Shown: piece by piece, positions 24,403 through 32,793 of the stretch | Layout: each line of letters begins with the position of its first letter | How positions within the stretch are numbered: position 1 is the first letter of the stretch | NCBI GenBank assembly: GCA_029265975.1 | Contig: JAJUGN010000002.1 | Location: 1-64,000, forward strand | Origin: Clostridiales bacterium | Lineage (GTDB): Bacteria; Bacillota; Clostridia; Oscillospirales; Oscillospiraceae | Length of the DNA stretch: 64,000 bases | Direction: 5' to 3' | Program-made: the position numbers and the translations under genes | The notes under the pieces: generated by a model | Told to the model about the DNA's origin: nothing | The model's database searches: none | What the model saw: only the letters and a program-made list of their open reading frames with translations

Positions 24403-24582
24403 AAGAGCCCCCAGAAAAGAAATTGAACGGCGGATAAATCATAAAAGGGAAACATTCCAAACCCCGGAGCGCTCCGCAGGCCTGTATTCAATTATAATAG
24501 CATATTCCTGAGCCTTTTGCATATCAATTATGGCATTTGTCGCATTTTTTTGAAAAATGCGGCGCAGAGGGCTCTTTGACGC

Positions 24583-24993
24583 CTATTCCGAAGCCTCCAT
24601 ATTTCTCGTCGCAATAAAGCTCGCTCCGGTCCCGAGGATGTCAGAAACGACCTTGTCGCCCCTGCGCACCGGCGCCTTGAGCACGACGCCGTCCAGGAGC
24701 GCCACCGCTTTTCGGACAAGCGGCCTCGGTATGTCGCGGTCCGTTTTCACCGGGCATCGGGCGTGAACCGCTCCCTCGACTTTGACCGTGCTTGTGACCA
24801 CCCGAGTGGGATTCGTGACCTCCTTCCTGCCGTATTCGGCGCCCCTCGGGCAGGCGTTCCCGGTGACGGCATAATCCTTGCTCTCGTCAACCTTCAGGCG
24901 GCAGCCCCTGGGGCACATTATGCAGACAAGTTCCTTTACGGCGCTTACGCCGTTTTCGTCCGTTTTTTTTCGTTCAAGCTCCAGTTTTTTCAC
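24583..24993 (-). CDS. DUF1667 (CxxC-motif) protein
   Basis: 136-residue protein of COG3862. It has a CIMCPRGC motif near residue 30 and GNACPRGAEYG, then a conserved VTNPTRVVTSTVKV segment and TDRDIPRPLV. The family accompanies GlpA/GlpB-type FAD enzymes in anaerobes and probably binds an Fe-S cluster or metal that passes electrons from glycerol-3-phosphate oxidation. Here it is the last of three overlapping genes (GTGA overlap with the FAD protein). The N-terminus is about 20 residues longer than most relatives. A short hairpin at 24541-24561 lies downstream. Confidence 0.85.
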   Translation of the reverse strand: MKKLELERKKTDENGVSAVKELVCIMCPRGCRLKVDESKDYAVTGNACPRGAEYGRKEVTNPTRVVTSTVKVEGAVHARCPVKTDRDIPRPLVRKAVALLDGVVLKAPVRRGDKVVSDILGTGASFIATRNMEASE

Positions 24994-26264
24994 AGCTTCT
25001 CATCTTCCTTTGCGGATATGGTAAGGCTTCCCGACGCAGACAGCAGAATATCCCCCGGGATTATGATGCGCTCCATTTCTCCCGGAGCCATATGCTGCCT
25101 TTTATATGATTTGAGCAGCTTTTCCCCGTCTTTTATCTCTATTGCCGAGTCCCCGAAAACCCTTTTCACCCTGAAGAAAACCTCGGCAAATTTGTCCGCG
25201 TTTCCCGTCCTTATGCTCTGAGGGACCGTATAAGCGATGTTCTCCCCGTTTATAATTGCCTTTGAATCGCTGTTAAATGCCGCTGAATTGCCGTTAATCG
25301 CGTATTTTGCCGCAGCCTCTCCGGCTTTTTTGCTCTCGGCCGTCACAAAGTCCACCAGATCATGCACATGCACGACATTCCCGCACGCAAAAATTCCCGC
25401 AGCCGAGGTTTCCATATTTTCAAAAACAAACGGCCCCTTCGTGCGGGGGTCTATTTTTATACCGGCCTCCTTTGTAAGTTCGTTTTCCGGAATAAGTCCG
25501 ACCGAAAGCAGCACGGTGTCGCAGTTGAAAATCATCTCCGTGCCGGGTATGGGCTTCAGGCTTTCGTCGACCCTCTGGACCTTTACGGCTTCTACCCGGT
25601 TTTTGCCCATTATTTCCGTAATCGTATGCGAAAGATACAGCGGTATGCCGTAGTCCTCGAGGCACTGAACAATATTTCTGGCAAGCCCGTTCGAGTAGGG
25701 CATGATTTCTATGCAGGCAAGCACCTCGGCTCCCTCAAGAGTCAGGCGCCTCGCCATAATAAGCCCTATGTCTCCCGAGCCGAGTATCACCGCCCTCCTG
25801 CCCACCATAAAGCCCTCTATATTCACATATCTCTGAGCCGCGCCGGCGGTAAATACCCCCGACGGACGGGTGCCCGGGATCCCGATAGCGCCCCTCGTCC
25901 TCTCCCTGCAGCCCATGGCAAGGACCACGGCTCCCGCGGAGATCACCGAATAGCCTTCCCTGGGATTCATCATATGGATTTCCCTGTTTTGAGTCACCTT
26001 CAGGACCATCGTGTCAAGCATGAGGCGGGCGCCGGTTTTTCCGAGCATTTCTTCAAAGCGGCCGGCGTATTCCGGCCCGGTAAGCTCTTCCTTGAAGTAG
26101 TGAAGTCCGAAGCCGCTGTGAATGCACTGGTTCAGTATCCCTCCCGGTTCCCTGTCGCGCTCTATCACTATAATTTTTTCAGCGCCGTTTTCATATGCAG
26201 AGCAGGCTGCGGCCATCCCGGCCGGTCCCCCTCCGATAACGGCGACATCGTATCTTTCCGTCAT
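24990..26264 (-). CDS. FAD/NAD-dependent oxidoreductase (anaerobic G3P system)
   Basis: 424-residue pyridine nucleotide-disulfide-type flavoprotein. The FAD dinucleotide fold VAVIGGGPAGMAAACSAYE opens the protein, and a second Rossmann site GSGDIGLIMARRLTLEGA lies near residue 160. The C-terminal FAD site reads GIFACGNVVHVHDLVD. It contains the ILNQCIHSGFGLHYF segment seen in partners of anaerobic glycerol-3-phosphate dehydrogenases. The start at ATG 26264 has an AGGAGG site and overlaps the upstream stop (ATGA). I infer that it takes electrons from the GlpA-like enzyme. Confidence 0.87.
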   Translation of the reverse strand: MTERYDVAVIGGGPAGMAAACSAYENGAEKIIVIERDREPGGILNQCIHSGFGLHYFKEELTGPEYAGRFEEMLGKTGARLMLDTMVLKVTQNREIHMMNPREGYSVISAGAVVLAMGCRERTRGAIGIPGTRPSGVFTAGAAQRYVNIEGFMVGRRAVILGSGDIGLIMARRLTLEGAEVLACIEIMPYSNGLARNIVQCLEDYGIPLYLSHTITEIMGKNRVEAVKVQRVDESLKPIPGTEMIFNCDTVLLSVGLIPENELTKEAGIKIDPRTKGPFVFENMETSAAGIFACGNVVHVHDLVDFVTAESKKAGEAAAKYAINGNSAAFNSDSKAIINGENIAYTVPQSIRTGNADKFAEVFFRVKRVFGDSAIEIKDGEKLLKSYKRQHMAPGEMERIIIPGDILLSASGSLTISAKEDEKL

Positions 26265-27697
26265 ATCGCGCCGCCCTCCTTGGTCTTTCCCGTAAGAAGA
26301 AAGCTTCCCTCCCTGTACTGACATATTTCTTCCATCCTGACGCCTCTTTCGCGGCTCAGTATTTCGTGCACGCGCGGGCCGCAGAAGCCTCCCTGGCAGC
26401 GTCCGGAGCCTGCCCGGCAGCGCCGTTTCACCCCGTCTATCGAAACCGGGGGGACGGGGCTTTTAAGCGCGGCAAGTATATCCCCCTCGGTTATAGTTTC
26501 GCATCTGCATATGACCCTGCCGAATCGTTTTTCTCTTTTCAGCGCCTCCGACCGCTCCTCCATACTCATGTCCCTGAACAGAGTTTCGCTCCTGTATTCC
26601 CTGAAATACTCCTTTTCAATCAGCTCCAGGCCATCCTCATGCAGCAATTTGACTATCTCCAGCCCGATAGCCGGAGCCGCCGTCAGGCCCGGCGATTTTA
26701 TCGCCGCGGCGTTGACGAAGCCCGGAGCGGAGATCTCCAGTATGAAATCGTCGATCTCCGCGGAGGCGCGTATGCCGGCGAAGTTTCTTATGGATTCCCG
26801 GAAATCTATTTTCCCGCTTGAGCGCGCCGCCGTATTCAAAACCTTTTCGAGGCCCCGGGCCGTGACCGATATGTCCTCCGGATCAGAAGCGCGCTCCGAG
26901 GTCGGTCCCGCTATAAGATTGCCGTGCACCGTCGGCGCGACGAGCACGCCCTTGCCGTCCTCGTCGGGCGGCTGGAAAATAATTCGCTTTACAAGCCCGC
27001 CCTGACTTTTGTCCAGAAGAAAATACTCGCCTTTCACGGGTATTATTTTGAAGAACGGCTTTGTGACCATTTCGCTTACCTTGTCGGAATGGGCGCCCGA
27101 GGCATTTACTATACGCCTTGTCTCGAACGCGCCCGACGAGGTTTCTATTCGGAAATACCCCTCTTTTCTCTCTATCGCCCTGACCTCGGCGTTCAAGCGG
27201 AGCGCTGCTCCGTTGACCACTGCCGACGACACAAGCGCGATGCAAAGACCCCAGGGATCTATTATAGCCGCTGTGGGGGCGTAAAGTGCGGCGAGCACTC
27301 CGGGGTTTATGTTCGGCTCCATTTCCAGCGTCCTCTCAGCGCTGATTATCTCAAGCTCCCTTACCCCGTTTTTTTGCCCCCTGTCTAGGAGCTCTTCTAT
27401 AGCTTTCATGCCCTTTCCGTCAAAGGCCAGCACGAGCGAACCCGTCCGCTCGTACCCTACGTTCAGCCGCCTGCATAAGCCCTCCATGAGCTCGCTGCCC
27501 AGGACGTTCAGGCGCGCCATCTTCGTCCCCGGCCTCGGGTCGTAACCCGCGTGGGCTATCGCGCTGTTGGCTTTTGTCGTGCCGCAGGCGACGTCGTTTT
27601 CTTTTTCCAGAACGGCTATCGAGAGCCTGAATTTTGAAAGCTCATACGCCGCCGCGGCGCCTGTAATGCCGCAGCCTATTATGGTCACATCATACAT
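26261..27697 (-). CDS. GlpA-like glycerol-3-phosphate dehydrogenase with BFD-type Fe-S domain
   Basis: 478-residue flavoenzyme. The FAD motif is VTIIGCGITGAAAAYEL, and the DAO-fold body includes CGTTKANSAIAHAGYDPRPGT near residue 45. The C-terminal BFD-like [2Fe-2S] domain has CRCETITEG and CRAGSGRCQGGFC. The expected reaction is glycerol-3-phosphate to dihydroxyacetone phosphate. The ATG at 27697 follows an AGGAGG site, and the longer frame to 27787 would run through the leader terminator. GlpP lies just upstream, and a GlpP-style terminator sits in between, supporting the assignment. Confidence 0.86.
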   Translation of the reverse strand: MYDVTIIGCGITGAAAAYELSKFRLSIAVLEKENDVACGTTKANSAIAHAGYDPRPGTKMARLNVLGSELMEGLCRRLNVGYERTGSLVLAFDGKGMKAIEELLDRGQKNGVRELEIISAERTLEMEPNINPGVLAALYAPTAAIIDPWGLCIALVSSAVVNGAALRLNAEVRAIERKEGYFRIETSSGAFETRRIVNASGAHSDKVSEMVTKPFFKIIPVKGEYFLLDKSQGGLVKRIIFQPPDEDGKGVLVAPTVHGNLIAGPTSERASDPEDISVTARGLEKVLNTAARSSGKIDFRESIRNFAGIRASAEIDDFILEISAPGFVNAAAIKSPGLTAAPAIGLEIVKLLHEDGLELIEKEYFREYRSETLFRDMSMEERSEALKREKRFGRVICRCETITEGDILAALKSPVPPVSIDGVKRRCRAGSGRCQGGFCGPRVHEILSRERGVRMEEICQYREGSFLLTGKTKEGGAI

Positions 27698-27738
27698 TGC
27701 TTTTCCTCCTGAAACGGCGGCGCGGCCGCCGGTTATGC

Positions 27739-27795
27739 AAAAAGAGCCGGAAGCGGAAAAGACCGCCCGAAGCGGCTTATCCAGCATCCGACTCT
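27739..27795 (-). terminator. Leader terminator between glpP and the glycerol-3-phosphate operon
   Basis: On the minus strand AGAGTCGGA (27795-27787) pairs with TCCGGCTCT (27751-27743), followed by TTTTT. A smaller CCGC/GCGG hairpin lies inside. It sits about 45 nt before the AGGAGG of the dehydrogenase, the layout expected for antitermination by GlpP. Confidence 0.65.
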
Positions 27796-27822
27796 TATTC
27801 TCTGAACGCTAACGCTTTATAT

Positions 27823-28395
27823 TCAATTCTCGAGCCACAAATTCTGCTGAGTGGTCGATATGGCGGTGGCACCGGCGCCAAGCGCGGAAACCACCTCGCT
27901 TTTCGTGGAAATGAGCCCTCCCGCGATGACCGGGAGTCTGGCGTTTTTTACGCAGAATTCTATGGCCTTTGGTATTACTCCCGGCAATATCTCTATAAAG
28001 TCCGCCGTTTCTCCCGAAATGTTCTTCTGCACGTTTTCCAGCGACATAGAGTCCCATATGAAAAAACGCTGTACGGTTATAAGTCCCAGTTCCTTCGCCG
28101 AGCGTATGATATGTGACTTTGTGCTTATTATTCCGTCGGCCGCCGTGTTGGACCTCAGAAATCGTGCCGATACCTCCCTGTTGGAAAGCCCGTCTATGAG
28201 GTCTATGTGGACTACCGCCGTCTTTCCCGCCCTTTTGATGGCCCCCACAAGCTCGGAGATGCCGCAAACGTCCCCGAAAAGCACAAAGACGACGGGGCAG
28301 GGCGACCGCAGGGCCTTATCCAGCCCCTCTGCATTCTTTACGGCCGCAACCACCGGATTTTCTATCAGCTTGTCGAGCATCTCGTCCTTCGTCAT
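27823..28395 (-). CDS. glpP: Glycerol-3-phosphate responsive antiterminator GlpP
   Basis: 190-residue TIM-barrel-like RNA-binding antiterminator. Family features include NPVVAAVKN, VFVLFGDVCGISELV, VHIDLIDGLS, ADGIISTKSHIIRSAKELGL, EILPGVIPK and IAGGLISTKSEVVSALGAG. In Bacillus, GlpP with glycerol-3-phosphate binds the glpD leader mRNA and prevents termination. Here the same arrangement is seen: a leader terminator (27739-27795), then the dehydrogenase. A second hairpin in its own leader (28417-28463) may allow autoregulation. Confidence 0.93.
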   Translation of the reverse strand: MTKDEMLDKLIENPVVAAVKNAEGLDKALRSPCPVVFVLFGDVCGISELVGAIKRAGKTAVVHIDLIDGLSNREVSARFLRSNTAADGIISTKSHIIRSAKELGLITVQRFFIWDSMSLENVQKNISGETADFIEILPGVIPKAIEFCVKNARLPVIAGGLISTKSEVVSALGAGATAISTTQQNLWLEN

Positions 28396-28416
28396 AAAAG
28401 CACCCCGATTAATACA

Positions 28417-28463
28417 AAAACGAAAACCCGGGGCTCAATAAAAACTTAAAGGCCTTTCGTTTT
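28417..28463 (-). terminator. Hairpin in the glpP leader
   Basis: The minus strand has an inverted repeat of GAAACGAAAAC with GTTTTCGTTTT, ending in T-rich sequence about 20 nt before the glpP start. It could be a weak attenuator or an antiterminator target. Confidence 0.4.
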
Positions 28464-28619
28464 CGTTTCACTCATAAATCTCTGAAATTCTAACCGGTAT
28501 TCTATTGTCGGCAGGCATCTTAATTTATAGTTATTATATTACACGGGCGCCTGATTGTCAACGCCTTTATGTCCGCCGCGCGCGTTGACAATACTTTAAT
28601 CTTTATATTATCCCGTCTC

Positions 28620-28648
28620 TTGACATAGTTCCCGCGATAAAATAATAT
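28620..28648 (+). promoter_or_regulatory. gltX promoter
   Basis: -35 TTGACA (28620-28625), 17-base spacer, -10 TAATAT (28643-28648), with the ATG at 28672. A second TTGACA with a nearby TATTAT lies at 28584-28610 but has only 15-base spacing. No T-box leader is present. Confidence 0.7.
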
Positions 28649-28671
28649 AAAAGCGGAAATGAGGATGATTT

Positions 28672-30156
28672 ATGATTTTGGATTATAAATGGTTTGATGA
28701 AATGGAATCGCGCATACCGCGCGGGGAGGTCCGCACGCGTTTCGCGCCGAGCCCGACCGGATATATGCATGTAGGAAACCTCAGAACGGCCCTTTACGCT
28801 TACCTTATAGCCCGCCGAAACGGCGGCAAATTCCTGCTGCGTATAGAGGACACCGATCAGGGCCGTTATGTGGAGGGAGCTACCGACGCGATATACGGCA
28901 CCCTGAAAAAATGCGGCTTGAGCCACGACGAGGGGCCGGACATCGGAGGCCCGGTCGGCCCGTACGTCCAGACGGAGCGGCGCGACATCTACGCGAAATA
29001 CGCCGAGCTTCTCATCATGAAGGGAGGCGCTTACCGCTGCTTCTGCGGGAAGGACGAGCAGGACGACGCCGAGCAGGGCGATAAGGGCGTAAAGAAATAC
29101 GACGGCCGCTGCAGCCGCCTTTCAAACGCCGAAATTGAGGAAAGGCTGAGGGCGGGCACGCCTTACGTCATCCGCCAGAAGATACCGGCGGGCTCCACAT
29201 CCTTTACCGACATGGTTTTCGGAGACATAACCGTTGAAAACGAAACCCTGGACGATAACGTCCTCATAAAGTCGGACGGCCTGCCGACGTACAACTTCGC
29301 AAACGTGGTCGACGACCATCTCATGGGCATAACCCATGTCGTAAGAGGCTCTGAATATCTCAGCAGCACCCCGAAATACAACCTGCTTTACAAAGCCTTC
29401 GGCTGGGATATCCCACATTACATCCACTGCCCTCCGGTAATGCGGGACGCCCATAACAAGATGTCGAAGCGCCACGGCGACCCGTCGTACGAGGATCTGC
29501 TCGCTCTCGGATACCTTTCGGAGGCCGTTGTGAACTATGTGGCGCTGCTCGGCTGGAGCCCCGGCGGAGAGCGCGAGCTGTTCACGCTTTCGGAGCTTGC
29601 GGAGGTGTTCGATATAAAGGGAATATCCAAGTCGCCGGCGATTTTCGATATTACCAAGCTCAGCCACTTCAACAGCGAGTATATAAGGTCGATGAGCCTT
29701 GAGGCTTTTCACGAGCTCGCGCTGCCTTATATACGCTCCGCCGTCAAAAAGCCGGACGCGGATACGATGGCGATAGCCGAAATTCTGCATCAGCGCTGCG
29801 AAAGGCTGACGGACATACCCGAAAAGGTGGATTTTTTTGACGCGCTTCCCGAATACGACGCCGAGCTTTATGTGCACAAGAAATCCAAAACCGACCGGGC
29901 GGTTTCCCTTGAAATGCTGAAAACCGCTTTGCCGGAGCTTGAAGGGATAGATTCCTGGACACTCGAAAACGTTCAGGGCGCGCTTTTCGGGCTTGTCGAG
30001 AGGCTCGGAGTCAAGAACGCCACCCTGCTCTGGCCGCTTCGCATAGCCGTATCCGGCAAAGCGGTCACGCCCGGGGGCGCGGTGGAAATATGCTATATCC
30101 TGGGCAAAGAGGAAACCCTTGCGAGGATAAGGGCGGGAATCGATAAATTGTCATAA
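28672..30156 (+). CDS. gltX: Glutamyl-tRNA synthetase
   Basis: 494-residue class I aminoacyl-tRNA synthetase that charges tRNA-Glu (non-discriminating GltX is usual in Clostridia). The HIGH-type motif is [20 protein letters not shown] near residue 25, and the KMSKS motif is KMSKRHGD near residue 263. [27 protein letters not shown] is diagnostic for the family. The start has a GAGGATGA site. It is closed by a strong terminator at 30169-30213. Confidence 0.97.
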   Translation: MILDYKWFDEMESRIPRGEVRTRFAPSPTGYMHVGNLRTALYAYLIARRNGGKFLLRIEDTDQGRYVEGATDAIYGTLKKCGLSHDEGPDIGGPVGPYVQTERRDIYAKYAELLIMKGGAYRCFCGKDEQDDAEQGDKGVKKYDGRCSRLSNAEIEERLRAGTPYVIRQKIPAGSTSFTDMVFGDITVENETLDDNVLIKSDGLPTYNFANVVDDHLMGITHVVRGSEYLSSTPKYNLLYKAFGWDIPHYIHCPPVMRDAHNKMSKRHGDPSYEDLLALGYLSEAVVNYVALLGWSPGGERELFTLSELAEVFDIKGISKSPAIFDITKLSHFNSEYIRSMSLEAFHELALPYIRSAVKKPDADTMAIAEILHQRCERLTDIPEKVDFFDALPEYDAELYVHKKSKTDRAVSLEMLKTALPELEGIDSWTLENVQGALFGLVERLGVKNATLLWPLRIAVSGKAVTPGGAVEICYILGKEETLARIRAGIDKLS

Positions 30157-30168
30157 GTTTTCAGGAAT

Positions 30169-30213
30169 AAATCACCCATTTGCGGAAAATCTATCCGTAA
30201 GGGGTGATTTTTT
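30169..30213 (+). terminator. gltX terminator overlapping the ypeB ribosome site
   Basis: AAATCACCC...TTTGCGGA pairs with TCCGTAA...GGGTGATTT, followed by a T-run (30208-30214). The 3' arm contains the AAGGGGTG that is the only good Shine-Dalgarno for ypeB, and the T-run ends in its TTG start codon. Confidence 0.85.
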
Positions 30214-31571
30214 TGCGCAGAAAAAACAAAGTCCTTCTGATCAGCTACCTTTGCGCCGCCCTGCTGGCTTTTGGCGGCATGGCTCTTAAGGATTACACGG
30301 ATATCGCAAACTACGAACGCTTCATAAACAACGCCTACCAGCGTTCATTCAACGAGCTTGTGACCTCGATGCACGACATCGACACGGCACTTTCCAAGGT
30401 CAAATACGCCACTACATCTCCTATGATCAATTCACTCTGCACCCAGATATTCGGACGGGCGATGGCGGCCCAGATGTCGCTGGGCGAGCTGCCGTTTTCA
30501 AACTATGAGCTAACCGAAACGGCGGCGTTCATAACGAGAGTCGGAAATTACGCCTATGCCCTTTCCGTAATAACCGCCGGAGGTGACATGCCGCTGGAAA
30601 ACGACATGCAGAACCTTCAGAGCCTTTCCCTGACCGCCGCCGCTCTGTCGTCAAGGCTTACGCAGCTTGAGGCGGAGGTCGGGCACGGCACCATGACCGT
30701 CGGCGATCTGAAAAACGCTCAGAGGCAGACTGACCGCGCCGGGGAAAAGGCTTCGCCCTCCTCTCTCGGCGAAAACTTCAAGCTCATAGAAAGCGAGTTC
30801 CCGGAGGTTCCTACGCTTATTTACGACGGGCCCTTCTCGGCGCATCTTGAAAACCAGAAGCCTAAGCTTATTGAAAACGCCGAAGAAATCGACGGCGAAA
30901 CCGCGCGGCGGAAGGCGATAGAATTTATGGGCGTTTCGCCGGACAAGGCCGCGCTTGTGGGTCACCGCGGCGGAAGGATACCCGCTTATCTAATTGGGAT
31001 ATCGACCGAAAAGGGAGATTTGACGGCGGTTGTCACCAAGCAGGGCGGGGTCGTGCTGAGCGTTTTCGACGGCGCGCCGGTAAACGAGTCCAAAATATCC
31101 CCCGAGGAGGCGGTGGATATCGCAAGGCGCTTTCTTGCGGAGCGCGGCTATCCGAACATGAGAAGCAGCTATTGGATAGTGGAAAACAACGTCGCTCTTA
31201 TAAATTTCGCTTATGTCCAGGACGGGGTGATATGCTACCCGGACCTGATAAAAGTATCGATTGCGCTCGACAAGGGCTCTGTGGTAGGTTTTGAGGCGAA
31301 CGGGTATGTAACCAACCATTACGACCGCGATCTTCCGGCGGCAACCATAGGTGCGGGAGAGGCGAAAAGATTCGTTTCCCCGTCGCTTTCAATCCTCTCG
31401 CACAATCTCGCCGTAATTCCGACCGACGGCAGATTCGAGGTTTTGTGCCATGAGTTCAAGTGTCTTTCGCCCGAGGGCAGGCATTATCTGATTTATGTTA
31501 ACGCAAAAACCGGCAAGGAGGAGCAGATGCTCATACTGATCGAGGACCCGGGCGGAACTCTCACGATATGA
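30213..31571 (+). CDS. ypeB: YpeB-type spore germination protein
   Basis: 452-residue membrane-anchored protein. One N-terminal TM helix (VLLISYLCAALLAFGGMAL) is followed by a helical region containing YERFINNAYQRSFNELVTSM and DIDTALSKVKYATTS, characteristic of YpeB. Three C-terminal PepSY/YPEB repeats include the region around AVDIARRFLAERGYPNMRSSYW. In Bacillus YpeB is needed for localisation of the cortex-lytic enzyme SleB, but no sleB is adjacent here. I choose TTG at 30213 over GTG at 30204 because AAGGGG is correctly spaced. That site is buried in the gltX terminator hairpin. Confidence 0.88.
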   Translation: MRRKNKVLLISYLCAALLAFGGMALKDYTDIANYERFINNAYQRSFNELVTSMHDIDTALSKVKYATTSPMINSLCTQIFGRAMAAQMSLGELPFSNYELTETAAFITRVGNYAYALSVITAGGDMPLENDMQNLQSLSLTAAALSSRLTQLEAEVGHGTMTVGDLKNAQRQTDRAGEKASPSSLGENFKLIESEFPEVPTLIYDGPFSAHLENQKPKLIENAEEIDGETARRKAIEFMGVSPDKAALVGHRGGRIPAYLIGISTEKGDLTAVVTKQGGVVLSVFDGAPVNESKISPEEAVDIARRFLAERGYPNMRSSYWIVENNVALINFAYVQDGVICYPDLIKVSIALDKGSVVGFEANGYVTNHYDRDLPAATIGAGEAKRFVSPSLSILSHNLAVIPTDGRFEVLCHEFKCLSPEGRHYLIYVNAKTGKEEQMLILIEDPGGTLTI

Positions 31572-31583
31572 TAAAGCCGAAAA

Positions 31584-31829
31584 ACCGGGATGCGTCGGCA
31601 TCCCGGTCTTCCGGCTGTCAAAAAAGCCCAAAGGGCTTTTTTGACAAAGGGGGCGCATGACGGCCGCTCTGCCGCGCCCGTCATGAGAGGTGTCATTTCC
31701 GACGTACACGCCGCCGGAAATGACAGATTTGACTTTTTTCCGCCATTCGCGGCGGAAATTCTGCGAAGCTTTTTTGCTGTAAACAAATTCTTTGAAAAGC
31801 TAAAAACCGGGATGCGTCGGCATCCCGGT
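31584..31829 (+). repeat. Hairpin-flanked dispersed element, copy 2
   Basis: The core is 31616-31799, nearly identical to copy 1. The opening palindrome has AAA in its loop where copy 1 has TTT, and its end is TTTGAAAAG rather than TTTGACAAG. The same hairpin (stem ACCGGGATGC, loop GTCG) flanks both sides in direct orientation at 31584-31607 and 31806-31829; with the preceding A's the direct repeat is 28 bp. The right copy has a T6 run and is a good terminator for ypeB. The locus lies between the convergent ypeB and phosphoribosyltransferase genes. Confidence 0.85.
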
Positions 31830-31876
31830 TTTTTATTCCAAAAAACAAAATTAAGGCCTTGTATATCTTTGGGCCA

Positions 31877-32440
31877 TCAATCGGCGGAACGTATAGGCTC
31901 CCCGTTTGCTTTAAAAAGAGGTAAAGGTGCGATATATTTTATATCTTTTCGGTTCATCGCGTCGCCTTCCGCCAGGACTGCCATTTTCGATACGATGACG
32001 CCGCCGGCGGAGCTGACAAGCTTTTCGAGCGCGCGAAGCGATTCGCCGGTGGATATAACGTCGTCGACTATGAGCACACGCCTTCCTTTCATCGCGTTGG
32101 CATCTTCCCTGTCGAGATATAGATGCTGCACGCCGTCGGTGGTTATGGACTTCACTATTACCTGAAGCGGGTCGACCATGTATAACTTAGGCTGCTTTCT
32201 GGCTATAAAGTACTTTTTGCCGCTCTGGCGCGACATTTCATATGCGAGCGGTATGCTTTTCGCTTCCGCAGTAATGATATAGTCGAATTCTTCAGCCATC
32301 TCGAGAAGCTTTTTTGCGCTGGCGACGGTCAGCTCCACGTCTCCGAACATGTTTAGCGCGCCTATGTAAAGATCCTCGGTGATTTCGCAGAGAGGGAGGT
32401 GGCGCTCTATGCCGCCTATGTCAATTTTATATGCTTTCAA
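31877..32440 (-). CDS. Phosphoribosyltransferase family protein (adenine-PRTase-like)
   Basis: 187-residue type I PRTase. The PRPP-binding loop is RVLIVDDVISTGESLRALEKL near residue 120, and a hydrophobic EFDYIITAEAKSIPLAYEMS segment lies near residue 65, as in purine salvage enzymes that make nucleotides from base plus PRPP. The base preference is not decidable. The start is probably TTG at 32440, with GGAGGGT ahead, rather than the TTG at 32455 that would include that site. A consensus minus-strand promoter lies at 32475-32502. Confidence 0.82.
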   Translation of the reverse strand: MKAYKIDIGGIERHLPLCEITEDLYIGALNMFGDVELTVASAKKLLEMAEEFDYIITAEAKSIPLAYEMSRQSGKKYFIARKQPKLYMVDPLQVIVKSITTDGVQHLYLDREDANAMKGRRVLIVDDVISTGESLRALEKLVSSAGGVIVSKMAVLAEGDAMNRKDIKYIAPLPLFKANGEPIRSAD

Positions 32441-32474
32441 CCGGATACCCTCCAATTTTATAAAATTTGCCTAC

Positions 32475-32502
32475 ATTATACTATAACAACTGAAAATGTC
32501 AA
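32475..32502 (-). promoter_or_regulatory. Promoter of the phosphoribosyltransferase gene
   Basis: Minus strand: exact TTGACA (32497-32502), 16-base spacer, exact TATAAT (32475-32480). The start site lies about 25 nt before the gene. Confidence 0.8.
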
Positions 32503-32666
32503 TTTGAGAAGCTTTTATTTGCCGATCGCAAAGCAGGCTTGATCAGGGGTGTCCGTGCAGGGGGGCGGACGGGCAAAGTGAAAATTTACGCCGTCGTACG
32601 GAAACCCGGAGTAAAAAAAGCTCGGCGATTCCAACAATTTTAGAAATAAATTAAGATTTTCCTTTA

Positions 32667-32695
32667 TTGACAATGATTACATATAATGCTAACAT
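32667..32695 (+). promoter_or_regulatory. Promoter of the dpp-type operon
   Basis: -35 TTGACA (32667-32672), 17-base spacer, -10 TAACAT (32690-32695), leaving a leader of about 90 nt before the ATG at 32794. An off-spacing TATAAT sits inside the spacer. The stretch 32503-32666 shows nothing I can name. Confidence 0.65.
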
Positions 32696-32793
32696 TAAAA
32701 AATAAACCGTATGTTCCTTGATTTTATAACGCATGATCGGATTCGGAACTCGGAAAAACTGTCCTCAAACACACATCTTTAGGAGGGTCTGTA

